Origin: Methylobacterium sp. J-076
GTDB lineage: Bacteria > Pseudomonadota > Alphaproteobacteria > Rhizobiales > Beijerinckiaceae
DNA length: 64,000 nt
Direction of reading: 5' to 3'
NCBI RefSeq assembly: GCF_022829405.1
Contig: NZ_JAKSXW010000133.1
Coordinates: 62,001 to 126,000 of the forward strand
The translations under genes were made by a program, and so were the position numbers. The notes under the pieces are model-generated. The model had not been told where the DNA came from and ran no database searches. It was given only the letters and a program-made list of their open reading frames with translations. Below, piece after piece: positions 23,676 through 31,735 of this stretch. The first letter of the stretch is position 1. Every line of letters starts with the position of its first letter.

Positions 23676-25358
23676 ATGTCCGCATCCCCCGCCATCCAGA
23701 CCGAGCCGTTCGACCTCGTCGCCACGACGAAGGCCGCCGGCCAGGCCGCCAAACGCCTGAGCGACGAGGCCGTGCGCCGGGTCCGCGCCCGGATCATCGG
23801 CGCCGACGGCCGGATCGATAGTGCCAAGCTCGAAGCGCAGCAGCATGCCGCCCACGGCCTCGCATGGCTCGCGACCTACGCCGAGGCGGTGAACGAGCTC
23901 GGCGATTACGCCGGCCGCCTGACGGAAGCCGGCCAGTTCGGCGAGACCGAGGATCTGCTGGTCCGGATCGGCGCTGGCGAGTACCTCGAGCAGCTGTTCT
24001 CCGGCATCCCCATGAGCCAGGGCGAGATGGTGCGCCCGATCGGCTCGCTCGGCCTCTCGGCCAAGGAAGTCGCGGAGTTCCGCACCGAGGCTGTGGAGAC
24101 GCTGATCGCCGGGGGCAACACCCCGGAGAACCGGGCCGCCCTGGTCGCCCGGATGCGCGACGGCGGCGGCGCCGCGACGGTGGGTATCTCCGGCCTCGAC
24201 GAGGACATGGAGGCGATCCGCACCGAGATGCGCCGCTTCGGCAAGGCCGAGGTCGCCGACCACGCGCACGAGTGGCACCTGCAGAACGCCTACATCCCGA
24301 TGTCGGTGATCGAGAAGATGGCCGAGCTCGGCGTGTTCGGCCTGACGATCCCCGAGGAATACGGCGGCATGGGCATGCCGAAGGCCGCCATGTGCGTGGT
24401 CTCGGAGGAGCTGTCCCGGGCCTATATCGGCGTCGGCTCGCTGGGCACCCGCTCCGAGATCGCCGCCGAGCTGATCCTCTGCGGCGGCACCGAGGAGCAG
24501 AAGCAGCGCTTCCTGCCGAAGATCGCCTCGGGCGACATCCTGCCCACCGCCGTGTTCACCGAGCCGAACACCGGCTCCGACCTCGCCTCCCTGCGCACCC
24601 GCGCGGTGAAGGACGGCGACACCTGGAAGATCACCGGCAACAAGACTTGGATCACCCACCCGGTCCGCGCCGACATCATGACGGTGCTGGTCCGCACCAT
24701 CCCCGAGGAGAAGGGCCACAGGGGCCTCTCCCTGCTGATCGCCGAGAAGCCCCGGGGCACGGACGAGGATCCGTTCCCGGTGCAGGGGCTGTCGGGGGGC
24801 GAGATCGAGGTGCTCGGCTACCGGGGCATGAAGGAGTACGAGCTCGCCTTCGAGGACTTTGCGGTGCCCGCCGCCAACCTCCTCGGCGAGGTCGAGGGCA
24901 AGGGCTTCACCCAGCTCATGCAGACCTTCGAATCGGCCCGCATCCAGACGGCGGCCCGCGCCATCGGCGTCGCCCAGGCCGCCCTCGACGTGGGCCTGCG
25001 CTACGCCGAGGAGCGGGTGCAGTTCGGCAAGCCGCTGGTGAGCTTCCCCCGCGTCGCCGACAAGCTCGCGATGATGGCGGTGGAGATCAACATCGCCCGC
25101 CAGCTCACCTACTTCTCCGCCCGGCGGAAGGACGAGGGCCGGCGCTGCGACCTCGAGGCCGGCATGGCCAAGCTGCTCGGCGCCCGCGTCGCCTGGGCGG
25201 CGGCGGACAACGCCCTGCAGATCCACGGCGGCAACGGCTTCGCCCTGGAGTATCCGGTGAGCCGCCTTCTGTGCGACGCCCGCATCCTCTCGATCTTCGA
25301 GGGCGCGGCCGAGATCCAGGCGCAGGTCATCGCCCGGCGTCTGCTCGACGCGGCGTAA
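23676..25358 (+). CDS. mcd: (2S)-methylsuccinyl-CoA dehydrogenase (ethylmalonyl-CoA pathway)
   Basis: 560 residues, an acyl-CoA dehydrogenase carrying the roughly 170-residue N-terminal extension (from PFDLVATTKAAGQAAKRLSDEA to about DEDMEAIRTEMRRFG) characteristic of Mcd. The core has IPEEYGGMGMP, TEPNTGSDLASLRTRA, GNKTWITHP (unusual Pro/Val entrance residues), QIHGGNGFALEYPVSRLLCDARI and IFEGAAEIQ. It oxidises methylsuccinyl-CoA to mesaconyl-CoA using FAD and ETF during acetyl-CoA assimilation and glyoxylate regeneration. The start at 23676 is chosen by family alignment. A repeat array follows directly. Confidence 0.92.
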   Translation: MSASPAIQTEPFDLVATTKAAGQAAKRLSDEAVRRVRARIIGADGRIDSAKLEAQQHAAHGLAWLATYAEAVNELGDYAGRLTEAGQFGETEDLLVRIGAGEYLEQLFSGIPMSQGEMVRPIGSLGLSAKEVAEFRTEAVETLIAGGNTPENRAALVARMRDGGGAATVGISGLDEDMEAIRTEMRRFGKAEVADHAHEWHLQNAYIPMSVIEKMAELGVFGLTIPEEYGGMGMPKAAMCVVSEELSRAYIGVGSLGTRSEIAAELILCGGTEEQKQRFLPKIASGDILPTAVFTEPNTGSDLASLRTRAVKDGDTWKITGNKTWITHPVRADIMTVLVRTIPEEKGHRGLSLLIAEKPRGTDEDPFPVQGLSGGEIEVLGYRGMKEYELAFEDFAVPAANLLGEVEGKGFTQLMQTFESARIQTAARAIGVAQAALDVGLRYAEERVQFGKPLVSFPRVADKLAMMAVEINIARQLTYFSARRKDEGRRCDLEAGMAKLLGARVAWAAADNALQIHGGNGFALEYPVSRLLCDARILSIFEGAAEIQAQVIARRLLDAA

Positions 25359-25874
25359 GGGTCGAGGGCCGGGCGGCACGGGGCCGCCCAGTCGCCCGCT
25401 GACGGACATGGCGAACCCGCGCGGTGCCTTCGGCATCATCGCGATCGCCGTGAAGCAATCCAGGGCAGCGGGACGCTTCCGAAACGAGGCGGATCCCTGG
25501 ATTGCTTCGCTTCGCTCGCAAAGACGCGGTTGGCTTGCGACCACCCTCCCCGTCCCTCTGCAAACCCGCTCCGTCATTGCGAACGCAGTGAAGCAATCCA
25601 AGGCAACGGGACGCCTCCGAACGAGGCGGATCCCTGGATTGCTTCGCTTCGCTCGCAATGACGGGGTTGGCTTGTGACCACCCTCCCCGTCCCTCTGCAA
25701 ACCCGCACCGTCATTGCGAACGCAGTGAAGCAATCCAGGGCAGCGGGACGCTTCCGAAACGAGGCGCTCCCCTAGGTTGCTTCGCTCGCAATGACGGGGT
25801 TGGGCTACGACGACCCTCGGCGTCATCGCAAACCCGCGCCGCCATCGCGGACGCGGTGTGAGGAACCCGAAAAA
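25359..25874. other. Intergenic region occupied by family A repeats
   Basis: 516 bases between mcd and the convergent 25875 micro-gene. Apart from about 65 bases after the mcd stop, all of it is the tandem repeat array described separately. Apparent open frames through it are repeat read-through on both strands. Confidence 0.8.
25425..25860. repeat. Tandem array of family A palindromic repeats (three units plus a remnant)
   Basis: Three consecutive units with period 137-138 bp: the marker tgaagcaatcc starts at 25451, 25589 and 25726. Each unit has an inverted pair (cattgcgaacgcagtgaagc near one end and gcttcgct...cgcaatgacg at the other) plus a spacer containing ccaccctccccgtccctctg. Units 2 and 3 are nearly identical, unit 1 is slightly diverged, and a decayed fourth start appears at about 25832-25860. 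Adjacent near-identity implies recent tandem duplication. Confidence 0.88.
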
Positions 25875-26051
25875 TTACTTCGTGATCTTCACCGAGACCG
25901 GGTCGCTCGACGGGAAGGTCTCTTCGAGGGCCTCGTCGAGGCGCTCGCTCATCTTGTCCTGCTTGTTCTCGGGATTGGTCTTGTCGCCGGGCTTGGCGCC
26001 GCGCTGCTGGACGCGGGCCTCATCGCGGTTCTTCTCGGTATCGTCGGCCAT
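25875..26051 (-). CDS. Micro-protein with C-terminal LEETFPSSDPVS motif
   Basis: 58 residues, found by direct translation of the minus strand: begins MADDTEKNRDEARVQQRG, is highly charged, and ends DEALEETFPSSDPVSVKITK. ATG at 26051 is preceded by GAGGA with 6-base spacing, and the stop is TAA at 25875-25877. The EETFPSSDP(V/P)S motif recurs in small soluble proteins across alphaproteobacteria, often among stress-induced genes. No biochemical function is known to me. Codon use is GC-rich at third positions, supporting a true gene. Confidence 0.82.
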   Translation of the reverse strand: MADDTEKNRDEARVQQRGAKPGDKTNPENKQDKMSERLDEALEETFPSSDPVSVKITK

Positions 26052-26153
26052 GGTCGATCCTCTGCCGTGACGGGGGCACCGCGCGGGGTGCGGGTGCCGG
26101 TCAACGCGAGGGGCGGCCGGTGTTTCCGGACGCGGGGCGGATTCCCGCCGCGC

Positions 26154-27422
26154 TCACGCCGGCATCGGCGCGGCGACCCTGCCGCCCCGGCCCGTCCGGC
26201 GCCGGGCGGCGGCCGGGCGCATCACCGTATCGTAGACCGCGGTCAGCCGGTCGAGATGGGCGTCGAGGGTGAGCGGCGCCGTCCAGTAGCGGGCGTGGGC
26301 GGCCCGGGCCATCCGCGTGGCGAGGGTGTCGTCGGCGAGGCGGCGCAGGTGCGCGGCCAGGGCCTCCGGGTCGCCGGAGCGGAACCAGAAGCCCGTCTCG
26401 CCGTCCACCACCGCCTCGCGGCCGGCACAGGCATCGCTGACGACGACCGGCGTGCCGCAGGCCAGCGCCTCCAGCACGGTGAGCGGCTGGCCCTCGTACC
26501 AGATGCTCGGGAACACCAGGGCGCGGGCCGTGCGCATCATCTCCGCGACGCCGGCCGGATCGCGCCAGCCGAGCATCGTCGCCTCGGGATAGCGCGCCGC
26601 CAGCTCCGCCCGGTTCGGGCCGTCCCCCACGAACACCGCCTTCACCCCCGCCCGCCGGGCCGCCTCGGCGAAGATCGGGGCGCCCTTCTCGGTGGAGATC
26701 CGGCCGACGAACAGGAAGTCGCCGGGGGGGGCTTCATGCAGCGGCGTCCGCGCCACGGAGACCGGGTTGTCGATGCGGTGCATCACCGTGCCCGGGGGCA
26801 GGAGGGGCTGCACCACGTTCTCCTGCAGGGCGCTGATCGTCACCACATGCTCGAACAGCTGCGGCAGCCGCGCGACGTGGGACAGGCCCACGTGCCGGAT
26901 CATCCGCGCGACCTTGCGGGGGTAGCTGCGGGCGTCGCAATTGGTGCCGATGCAGGAGGCCGACATCGGCACCCGGTGGCAGATCTCCCCCGCCCGGTAA
27001 TCGTAGAAGCCGCCGGTGGGGCAGACGAGGAAGAACTCGTGCATCGTGTAGAGGCACGGATGCCCCGACCCGCGCAGGGCCCGGCCGATCGAGGGCGAGA
27101 GCGCCTTGGCGAAGGCGTGGACGTGGACCAGCGTCTCGCCGACCTCGTCGCGCGCCAGCTCGGCGGCCAGCGCCTCGGCCGCGCGCCCGTTCCAGATCGC
27201 CTGGGCGGCGAAGGCGAAGGGGTTTCGCGTGGTCGTGACGTCGTCCTGATCGAGGCAGACCACCCGGATGCCCGCCGGCTCCAGGCGCGGATCCACCGGC
27301 CCGACGGCGGCGAACAGGGTCACGGCATAGCCACGCGCGGCCAGCCCGAGGGCCGATTCGATCGCGACCTTGGCCTGCCCGCCATTGATGGCGCCGTGGT
27401 CGGCGACGATCACGATCCGCAC
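26154..27422 (-). CDS. Family 4 glycosyltransferase (twin A)
   Basis: 422 residues, GTG start at 27422 with GGGAGGA upstream. N-terminal Rossmann half starts IVIVADHGAINGGQAKVAIES. The C-terminal half has FLFVGRISTEKGA, FVGDGPNRAEL and PSIWYEGQPLTVLEALACGTPVV with the GT4 E-x7-E motif. A central segment (residues 134-162) contains Cys134, Cys148, Cys157 and Cys162. It is divergent from, and paralogous to, the gene at 27526, which has the same four cysteines at the same residue numbers. Likely transfers a sugar to a surface polysaccharide or lipid; donor unknown. Confidence 0.88.
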   Translation of the reverse strand: MRIVIVADHGAINGGQAKVAIESALGLAARGYAVTLFAAVGPVDPRLEPAGIRVVCLDQDDVTTTRNPFAFAAQAIWNGRAAEALAAELARDEVGETLVHVHAFAKALSPSIGRALRGSGHPCLYTMHEFFLVCPTGGFYDYRAGEICHRVPMSASCIGTNCDARSYPRKVARMIRHVGLSHVARLPQLFEHVVTISALQENVVQPLLPPGTVMHRIDNPVSVARTPLHEAPPGDFLFVGRISTEKGAPIFAEAARRAGVKAVFVGDGPNRAELAARYPEATMLGWRDPAGVAEMMRTARALVFPSIWYEGQPLTVLEALACGTPVVVSDACAGREAVVDGETGFWFRSGDPEALAAHLRRLADDTLATRMARAAHARYWTAPLTLDAHLDRLTAVYDTVMRPAAARRRTGRGGRVAAPMPA

Positions 27423-27525
27423 GTCAGTCCTCCCAGCCCGGGGATGCGCGCCGTCTCTAGCTCATCAGCGGTTGAGCCCACGTAAACCTGCCACCCCTAG
27501 TGTCTGATCGACACTGGGGCACCGC

Positions 27526-28755
27526 ATGCACGTCGTGATCCTCGCCGAATTCGCCACCGCCAGCGGCGGGGCGGAGAAGGTCGCCCTGGAATCGGCCCGG
27601 GGCCTCGCCGAGGCCGGGGCGCGGGTGACCTACATCCAGGGGATCGCCGGGACGGCCGACCCGCTCCTCGACCATGCCAGAATCACCCGGGTGGCTCTCG
27701 GGCTGCCCGACATCTGGTCCCTCGGGGCGGCGAAGGCCGCCGCCGCCGGGCTGTGGCACCGGGCGGCGGCCCGGCGCCTCGCCGGGGCGCTGGCGGCGCT
27801 GCCCCCGGGGATCGCCTGCCTCCACCTCCACCAGTGGACCCGGACCTTCTCGCCCGCGATCATGCCGGTGCTGTTCGGCCACGGCGCCCCGGTGGTGGCG
27901 ACCCTTCACGACTACTTCCTGGCCTGCCCGAACGGCGTCTACTACCGCTTCGACCGGAACGAGCCCTGCGCCCTCCGGCCGATGTCCGGGGCCTGCCTCG
28001 CCGCGCCCTGCGACCCGCGCAGCCGCCTGCACAAAGTGGTGCGCGTCGCGCGCACCGGCCTGCTCGGCCGCGCACTGGCGGGACGGCCGCTGCACGTCGT
28101 CCATGTCTGCGATGCCAGCCTGGGCCGGATCGGCGGGATGCTCGGGCACCTGCCCCTCACCCACCACCGGATCGACAACCCGATCCGCCCCGTGGCGGGG
28201 CCGGGCGCCGAACCGGCCCGGGGGGACGCCATCGCCTATGTCGGCCGCCTGACCCGGGAGAAGGGGGCCGACCTCGTCGCCGGGGCGGCCCACGCCGCCG
28301 GCCTGAAGGCCCTGTTCGTCGGGGCCGGCCCCCTGGAGGACGCGCTGCGTGCCATGCCCGGCACCGAGGTGACGGGCTGGCAGGCGCCCGAGGAGGTCTG
28401 GGCGATCCTGCGGCGGCGGGCCAGGGCGCTCGCCGCACCGTCCCGCTGGTACGAGACCGGCCCGCTCACGGTGTACGAGGCCCTGGCCGCCGGCCTGCCG
28501 GTGGTGGCCTCAGACCGGTCGGGCGCGGCGGAGAAGGTCCGCCACGGGGAGACCGGCTTCGTCGTCCCGCCCGAGATGGCGCCCCTGGCCAACGCCTTCG
28601 CGGCCCTGCGCGACGACGCCACCGTCACGGCCATGGGCGTGGCGGCCCGCGCCCGCTTCCAGGCCTCGCCCCTCAGTCTCGCCGCCCATGCCGGGCAGCT
28701 CCTCGACCTCTACGCACGGATCGGCGGGCCGGGACGCTGCTGCGCTGCAGCATAA
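27526..28755 (+). CDS. Family 4 glycosyltransferase (twin B)
   Basis: 409 residues, starting MHVVILAEFATASGGAEKVALES, which aligns closely with the neighbouring twin. The donor-binding half has AYVGRLTREKGAD, FVGAGPLEDAL and PSRWYETGPLTVYEALAAGLPVV. Cysteines 134, 148, 157 and 162 (LACPNG, NEPCAL, GACLAA, APCDPR) repeat the twin's pattern. The two starts are 103 bases apart, so they share a control region. The C-terminal tail GRCCAAA is unique to this copy. Acceptor and donor are unknown. Confidence 0.88.
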   Translation: MHVVILAEFATASGGAEKVALESARGLAEAGARVTYIQGIAGTADPLLDHARITRVALGLPDIWSLGAAKAAAAGLWHRAAARRLAGALAALPPGIACLHLHQWTRTFSPAIMPVLFGHGAPVVATLHDYFLACPNGVYYRFDRNEPCALRPMSGACLAAPCDPRSRLHKVVRVARTGLLGRALAGRPLHVVHVCDASLGRIGGMLGHLPLTHHRIDNPIRPVAGPGAEPARGDAIAYVGRLTREKGADLVAGAAHAAGLKALFVGAGPLEDALRAMPGTEVTGWQAPEEVWAILRRRARALAAPSRWYETGPLTVYEALAAGLPVVASDRSGAAEKVRHGETGFVVPPEMAPLANAFAALRDDATVTAMGVAARARFQASPLSLAAHAGQLLDLYARIGGPGRCCAAA

Positions 28756-29134
28756 GGGGCACTCCGAGGGCCGGCGGCACGGTTCGATGAGATTTCCGGC
28801 AGGCTGAATACTGCCCCACCGGACAGTCACGATCTATAGATAAGCTTGGCCCCATCCACCGCATGCTTGCGGTGTCCGCGCAACGACTGCGCGTTCGCCA
28901 GCACACTCCGGACGTCTCACGGCGCGGATTCAATCCAGTGGGCGGCGCCACTTCCCCCTGGTCTAGACTCCGGGGCTCGCTCGGGCGTCGGGGGTTGCGC
29001 GATAGGGAGGGAGAAGGCACAACACCGCCTATCGCGCGGTCGATTGACTTTTATTGCATCGCAACATAAATCGATCTCGTCAGCGGCGGGGGCCTGATGG
29101 CTCCCGCTCGATGCCCTTCTTGCTGGAGACCGCG
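28756..29134. other. Intergenic region upstream of the phasin gene
   Basis: 379 bases. The first 250 contain no recognised feature. The last 100 include the cgcgatagg/cctatcgcg inverted repeat (about 29000-29040) and the phasin promoter given separately. GC content drops in 29040-29080. Confidence 0.5.
29044..29072 (+). promoter_or_regulatory. Phasin promoter with palindromic operator between -35 and -10
   Basis: TTGACT (29044-29049), a 17-base spacer and TAAATC (29067-29072) form a sigma-70-like promoter 63 bases before the phasin ATG. Inside the spacer lies the perfect palindrome TTGC-atc-GCAA (29054-29064). PhaR-type repressors of alphaproteobacteria bind TGC-N3-GCA-like palindromes at phasin promoters, and phaR is encoded at 55758-56345, so this is a good candidate PhaR operator. 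The assignment is by pattern, not experiment. Confidence 0.55.
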
Positions 29135-29488
29135 ATGCAGACCCCGAACTTCGAGATCCCGAACGAAATGCGCGACTTCGCCGAGAAGAGTGTGGATCAG
29201 GCGCGCACCGCCGTCGGGACCATGATGTCCAACGCCATCAAGGCCAGCGAGCAGATGCAGAACGCCGGCCATACCTTCCATTCGACCTTCACCACCGCCA
29301 TGGTGAAGAGCTTCGATCACGCCCAGAACAACGCCAACGCCGCGTTCGATTACGCCCAGAAGCTCGTCCGCACCCGTGACATGCGCGAGGCCATCGCGCT
29401 GCAGTCCGAGTTCGTCCGCAGCCAGTTCGCCGCCCTGCAGTCGCAGGCGAAGGAATTCGGCGCGCTGGCTCAGAACACCGCCCGCTGA
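29135..29488 (+). CDS. Phasin (PHB-granule-associated protein)
   Basis: 117 residues, all helical, starting MQTPNFEIPNEMRDFAEKSV with the conserved phasin opening; the C-terminal half (FDYAQKLVRTRDMREAIALQ, FVRSQFAALQSQ) is the phasin amphipathic helix set. It coats polyhydroxybutyrate granules and limits their fusion. GGAGACCGCG precedes the ATG; an upstream in-frame ATG at 29054 overlaps the promoter and is rejected. Expression is probably controlled through the palindrome at 29054-29064. Confidence 0.92.
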   Translation: MQTPNFEIPNEMRDFAEKSVDQARTAVGTMMSNAIKASEQMQNAGHTFHSTFTTAMVKSFDHAQNNANAAFDYAQKLVRTRDMREAIALQSEFVRSQFAALQSQAKEFGALAQNTAR

Positions 29489-29639
29489 TCGAGGCGGCCC
29501 GCCCCCGGCGGGCCCACAGAGGGTGCGTCTCCCCGGGCGGGGACGCACCGCACGCCGCCCGGCCCTCACCGGGGTCGCGCCGCCGGCACGGGCCGGCGCC
29601 CCCCGGGGCGACGTCTCCGAGCGATGAGGGATCCCTGCG

Positions 29640-30131
29640 ATGTCGAAGCCGCGCCGACCGAGACGCCCGCGCTACCCCAACCCGCCCTTCCCGCCCGCGC
29701 TGACGGCGCGGAAGACCGCGCCGGCCGAGGCCACGGCGCATGACAAAGCCATCGGAAGCCCCATCGCGCCCATCGCCTTCGCGGCGGAGCCCATCCCCAT
29801 CGCACGGGACACCGGGGTGCAGCCCGCCCCGGTCGAATCGGTCGTTATCGCGGAACCCGCTCCCGAGCCGGCCGCGACGGTTGCTGAGACGACGCCTGCC
29901 CGGATCCCCCCGGCGCAGCTCGGCGCGGAAGCGGTCGGCACCACGGTGATGAACTACTTCATCGGCGAGGGTGAGGCGTTCGCCGCCCATCTGCGCGCCC
30001 TGGCCGGCGCCCGCACCATGGGCGACTTCGTCCGCCTCCAGATCGGCGAGTTCCAACGCGCCGCCGACGCGACGCTGACCTGCTGGGGCGCGCTCACCGT
30101 CTCGGCCGCCCGCACCGCCACCGCCCGCTGA
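29640..30131 (+). CDS. Phasin-domain protein with long Pro/Ala-rich N-terminus
   Basis: 163 residues. Residues 1-95 are basic then Pro/Ala/Glu-rich and look disordered (KPRRPRRPRYPNPPFPP at the start). Residues about 98-160 (TTVMNYFIGEGEAFAAHLRAL, TMGDFVRLQIGEFQRAADA) are a short phasin-like helical domain. It follows the main phasin on the same strand, 151 bases on. The basic tail could bind DNA or another polyanion, giving a granule-nucleoid linker of the PhaM type; that is inference from composition. Confidence 0.75.
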   Translation: MSKPRRPRRPRYPNPPFPPALTARKTAPAEATAHDKAIGSPIAPIAFAAEPIPIARDTGVQPAPVESVVIAEPAPEPAATVAETTPARIPPAQLGAEAVGTTVMNYFIGEGEAFAAHLRALAGARTMGDFVRLQIGEFQRAADATLTCWGALTVSAARTATAR

Positions 30132-30345
30132 ACCACGGCCCTGGACGAACGCGGCTGGACGAGGCCGCCCTCCCCCCGTCCCCTCCGCCCCTGCGAACGA
30201 ATTGAAACACACCAGGGACGCGCCACGGCGGGCCCCTGTCGCTTCGCGGCAACAACGGCGGCCCCATCGAACCGGCGGTGGAAAGCTTCGGTTAACCATC
30301 GCGCTCCTATTGCCTATCGAAGCGCGTGGGAAACGACATGGTCCG

Positions 30346-31596
30346 ATGCTTGGCCGCGCACACCTGATCCGATCCGCCGTCCTCGGCCTCGCCGCGTTCG
30401 CGGGCGCGCTCCTGCCCCTGCATGCCCAGGACAGCGAGCGCGCCATCGCCATCGCCGCCGAGCTGTCGAGCCAGGGCTCGCAGAGCAAGCTCACCCTCAC
30501 CCTTTCGAAGCGGGTCGATGCCCGCGCCTTCGTGATGGAGCGGCCCGACCGCGCGGTGATCGACCTGCCGGAGGTGAACTTCCAGCTCGATGCCGAGGCC
30601 GGACGGCGCCGGGACGGGGTGGTCCAATCCTTCCGCTACGGGCTGTTCGCCCCCGGCCGCTCGCGGATCGTGGTCGATCTCGCCGCCCCCGCCACCGTGG
30701 GCCGGATCGAGACCGTCACCCGCGCCAAGGACGGCGCGGTGCTGATGACCATCCCGCTCCAGCGGGTCGACCGGGAGGCCTTCCGCAAGGCCTCCGCCGC
30801 GGCCGACCCGAGCCCCGCCCCGTCGCGGGCCGCCGCGGCCGCGACGGGCGATCCGCGCCCGCTCATCGTCATCGATGCCGGCCATGGGGGGACCGACCCC
30901 GGCGCCATCGCCTCCTCCGGCGTCTTCGAGAAGGATATCGTGTTCGGCTACGCCCAGGATCTGGCGGGCAAGCTGAACGCCGCCGGCCGCTACCGGGTGC
31001 AGATGACCCGCGACCGGGACGTGTTCGTGCCCCTGGGCGAGCGGGTCCGCATCGCCCGCGAGGCGAAGGCCGACCTGTTCATCTCCATCCACGCCGATTC
31101 GATCTCCTCGGCGCCCCAGGTCCGCGGGGCGACGATCTACACCGGCTCGGAGAAGGCGACCGACGCCGAATCGGCCAAGCTCGCCGAGCGCGAGAACCGC
31201 GCCGACGCCGCCGCCGGGGCGGAGGCGGCGGAGGCCACGCCCGACATCGCCGACATCCTCCAGGAACTGACCCTGCGGGAGACCCGAGGCTTCTCCTCGA
31301 CCTTCGCGCGCTCCCTCATGGGCCAGCTCACCCCGGTGATGGAGATGAGCACCAAGCCCCACCGGGAGGCGCGCTTCGTGGTGCTGCGCTCCCCCGACGT
31401 GCCGAGCGTGCTGGTGGAACTCGGCTACCTGTCCAGCAAGCGCGACCTGGAAAAGCTCCAGGACCCCGAATGGCGCGCGGGGGTGACGGGCTCGATGGCC
31501 AAGGCCATCGAACAGTTTTTTGCAACCCGCACGAGTATCGGCAGGCCGGAGACGGCCACGCGCCGCTCGGCCGCCATCGCCCCAGTTTCACCATAG
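30346..31596 (+). CDS. N-acetylmuramoyl-L-alanine amidase (AmiC-type)
   Basis: 416 residues: signal peptide to about residue 27 (ALLPLHAQ), an AMIN targeting domain (about 30-145), a Pro/Ala linker, then an Amidase_3 catalytic domain (about 175-400). Zinc ligands and catalytic residues are visible in VIDAGHGG, VFEKDIVF, FISIHADS and the late LVELGYLSS Glu. It cleaves peptide side chains from peptidoglycan in the periplasm, typically in cell separation. Its placement directly upstream of the PBP1A gene is a common alphaproteobacterial arrangement. Start at 30346 rather than 30202 because the signal peptide then is normal. Confidence 0.91.
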   Translation: MLGRAHLIRSAVLGLAAFAGALLPLHAQDSERAIAIAAELSSQGSQSKLTLTLSKRVDARAFVMERPDRAVIDLPEVNFQLDAEAGRRRDGVVQSFRYGLFAPGRSRIVVDLAAPATVGRIETVTRAKDGAVLMTIPLQRVDREAFRKASAAADPSPAPSRAAAAATGDPRPLIVIDAGHGGTDPGAIASSGVFEKDIVFGYAQDLAGKLNAAGRYRVQMTRDRDVFVPLGERVRIAREAKADLFISIHADSISSAPQVRGATIYTGSEKATDAESAKLAERENRADAAAGAEAAEATPDIADILQELTLRETRGFSSTFARSLMGQLTPVMEMSTKPHREARFVVLRSPDVPSVLVELGYLSSKRDLEKLQDPEWRAGVTGSMAKAIEQFFATRTSIGRPETATRRSAAIAPVSP

Positions 31597-31611
31597 ATCC
31601 GGTGTGGATAC

Positions 31612-31629
31612 GGGGCATTCGGATGCCCC
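31612..31629. terminator. Hairpin after the amidase gene
   Basis: ggggcat-tcgg-atgcccc, a 7-bp perfect stem with a tetraloop, 15 bases after the amidase stop. No T-run follows, so it may be a pausing or RNA-stabilising hairpin rather than a full terminator. Confidence 0.4.
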
Positions 31630-31735
31630 GGCCCGCAAGGTTGCAAAGCGGCGTCTCGCGGGGCTCCCGAGGGCAGCGTCCGGGAGCCTCTTGCGCTGAG
31701 ATCGGGCGCGGTTCCGGGCTAGAGCGGACAACCGG

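Noticed and set aside
25425-25860. Possible CRISPR array because of regular direct repeats
   Set aside because: Units are about 137 bp, nearly identical across their whole length with no unique spacers, and no cas gene is present.
25408-25861. Overlapping small frames through the tandem repeats on both strands
   Set aside because: All are translations of the repeat itself (the same residues recur in each copy) without start signals.
28860-28990. Possible tRNA or small RNA gene (gcggattcaatcc resembles a T-loop)
   Set aside because: No matching acceptor stem, anticodon arm or CCA-end geometry could be built around it.
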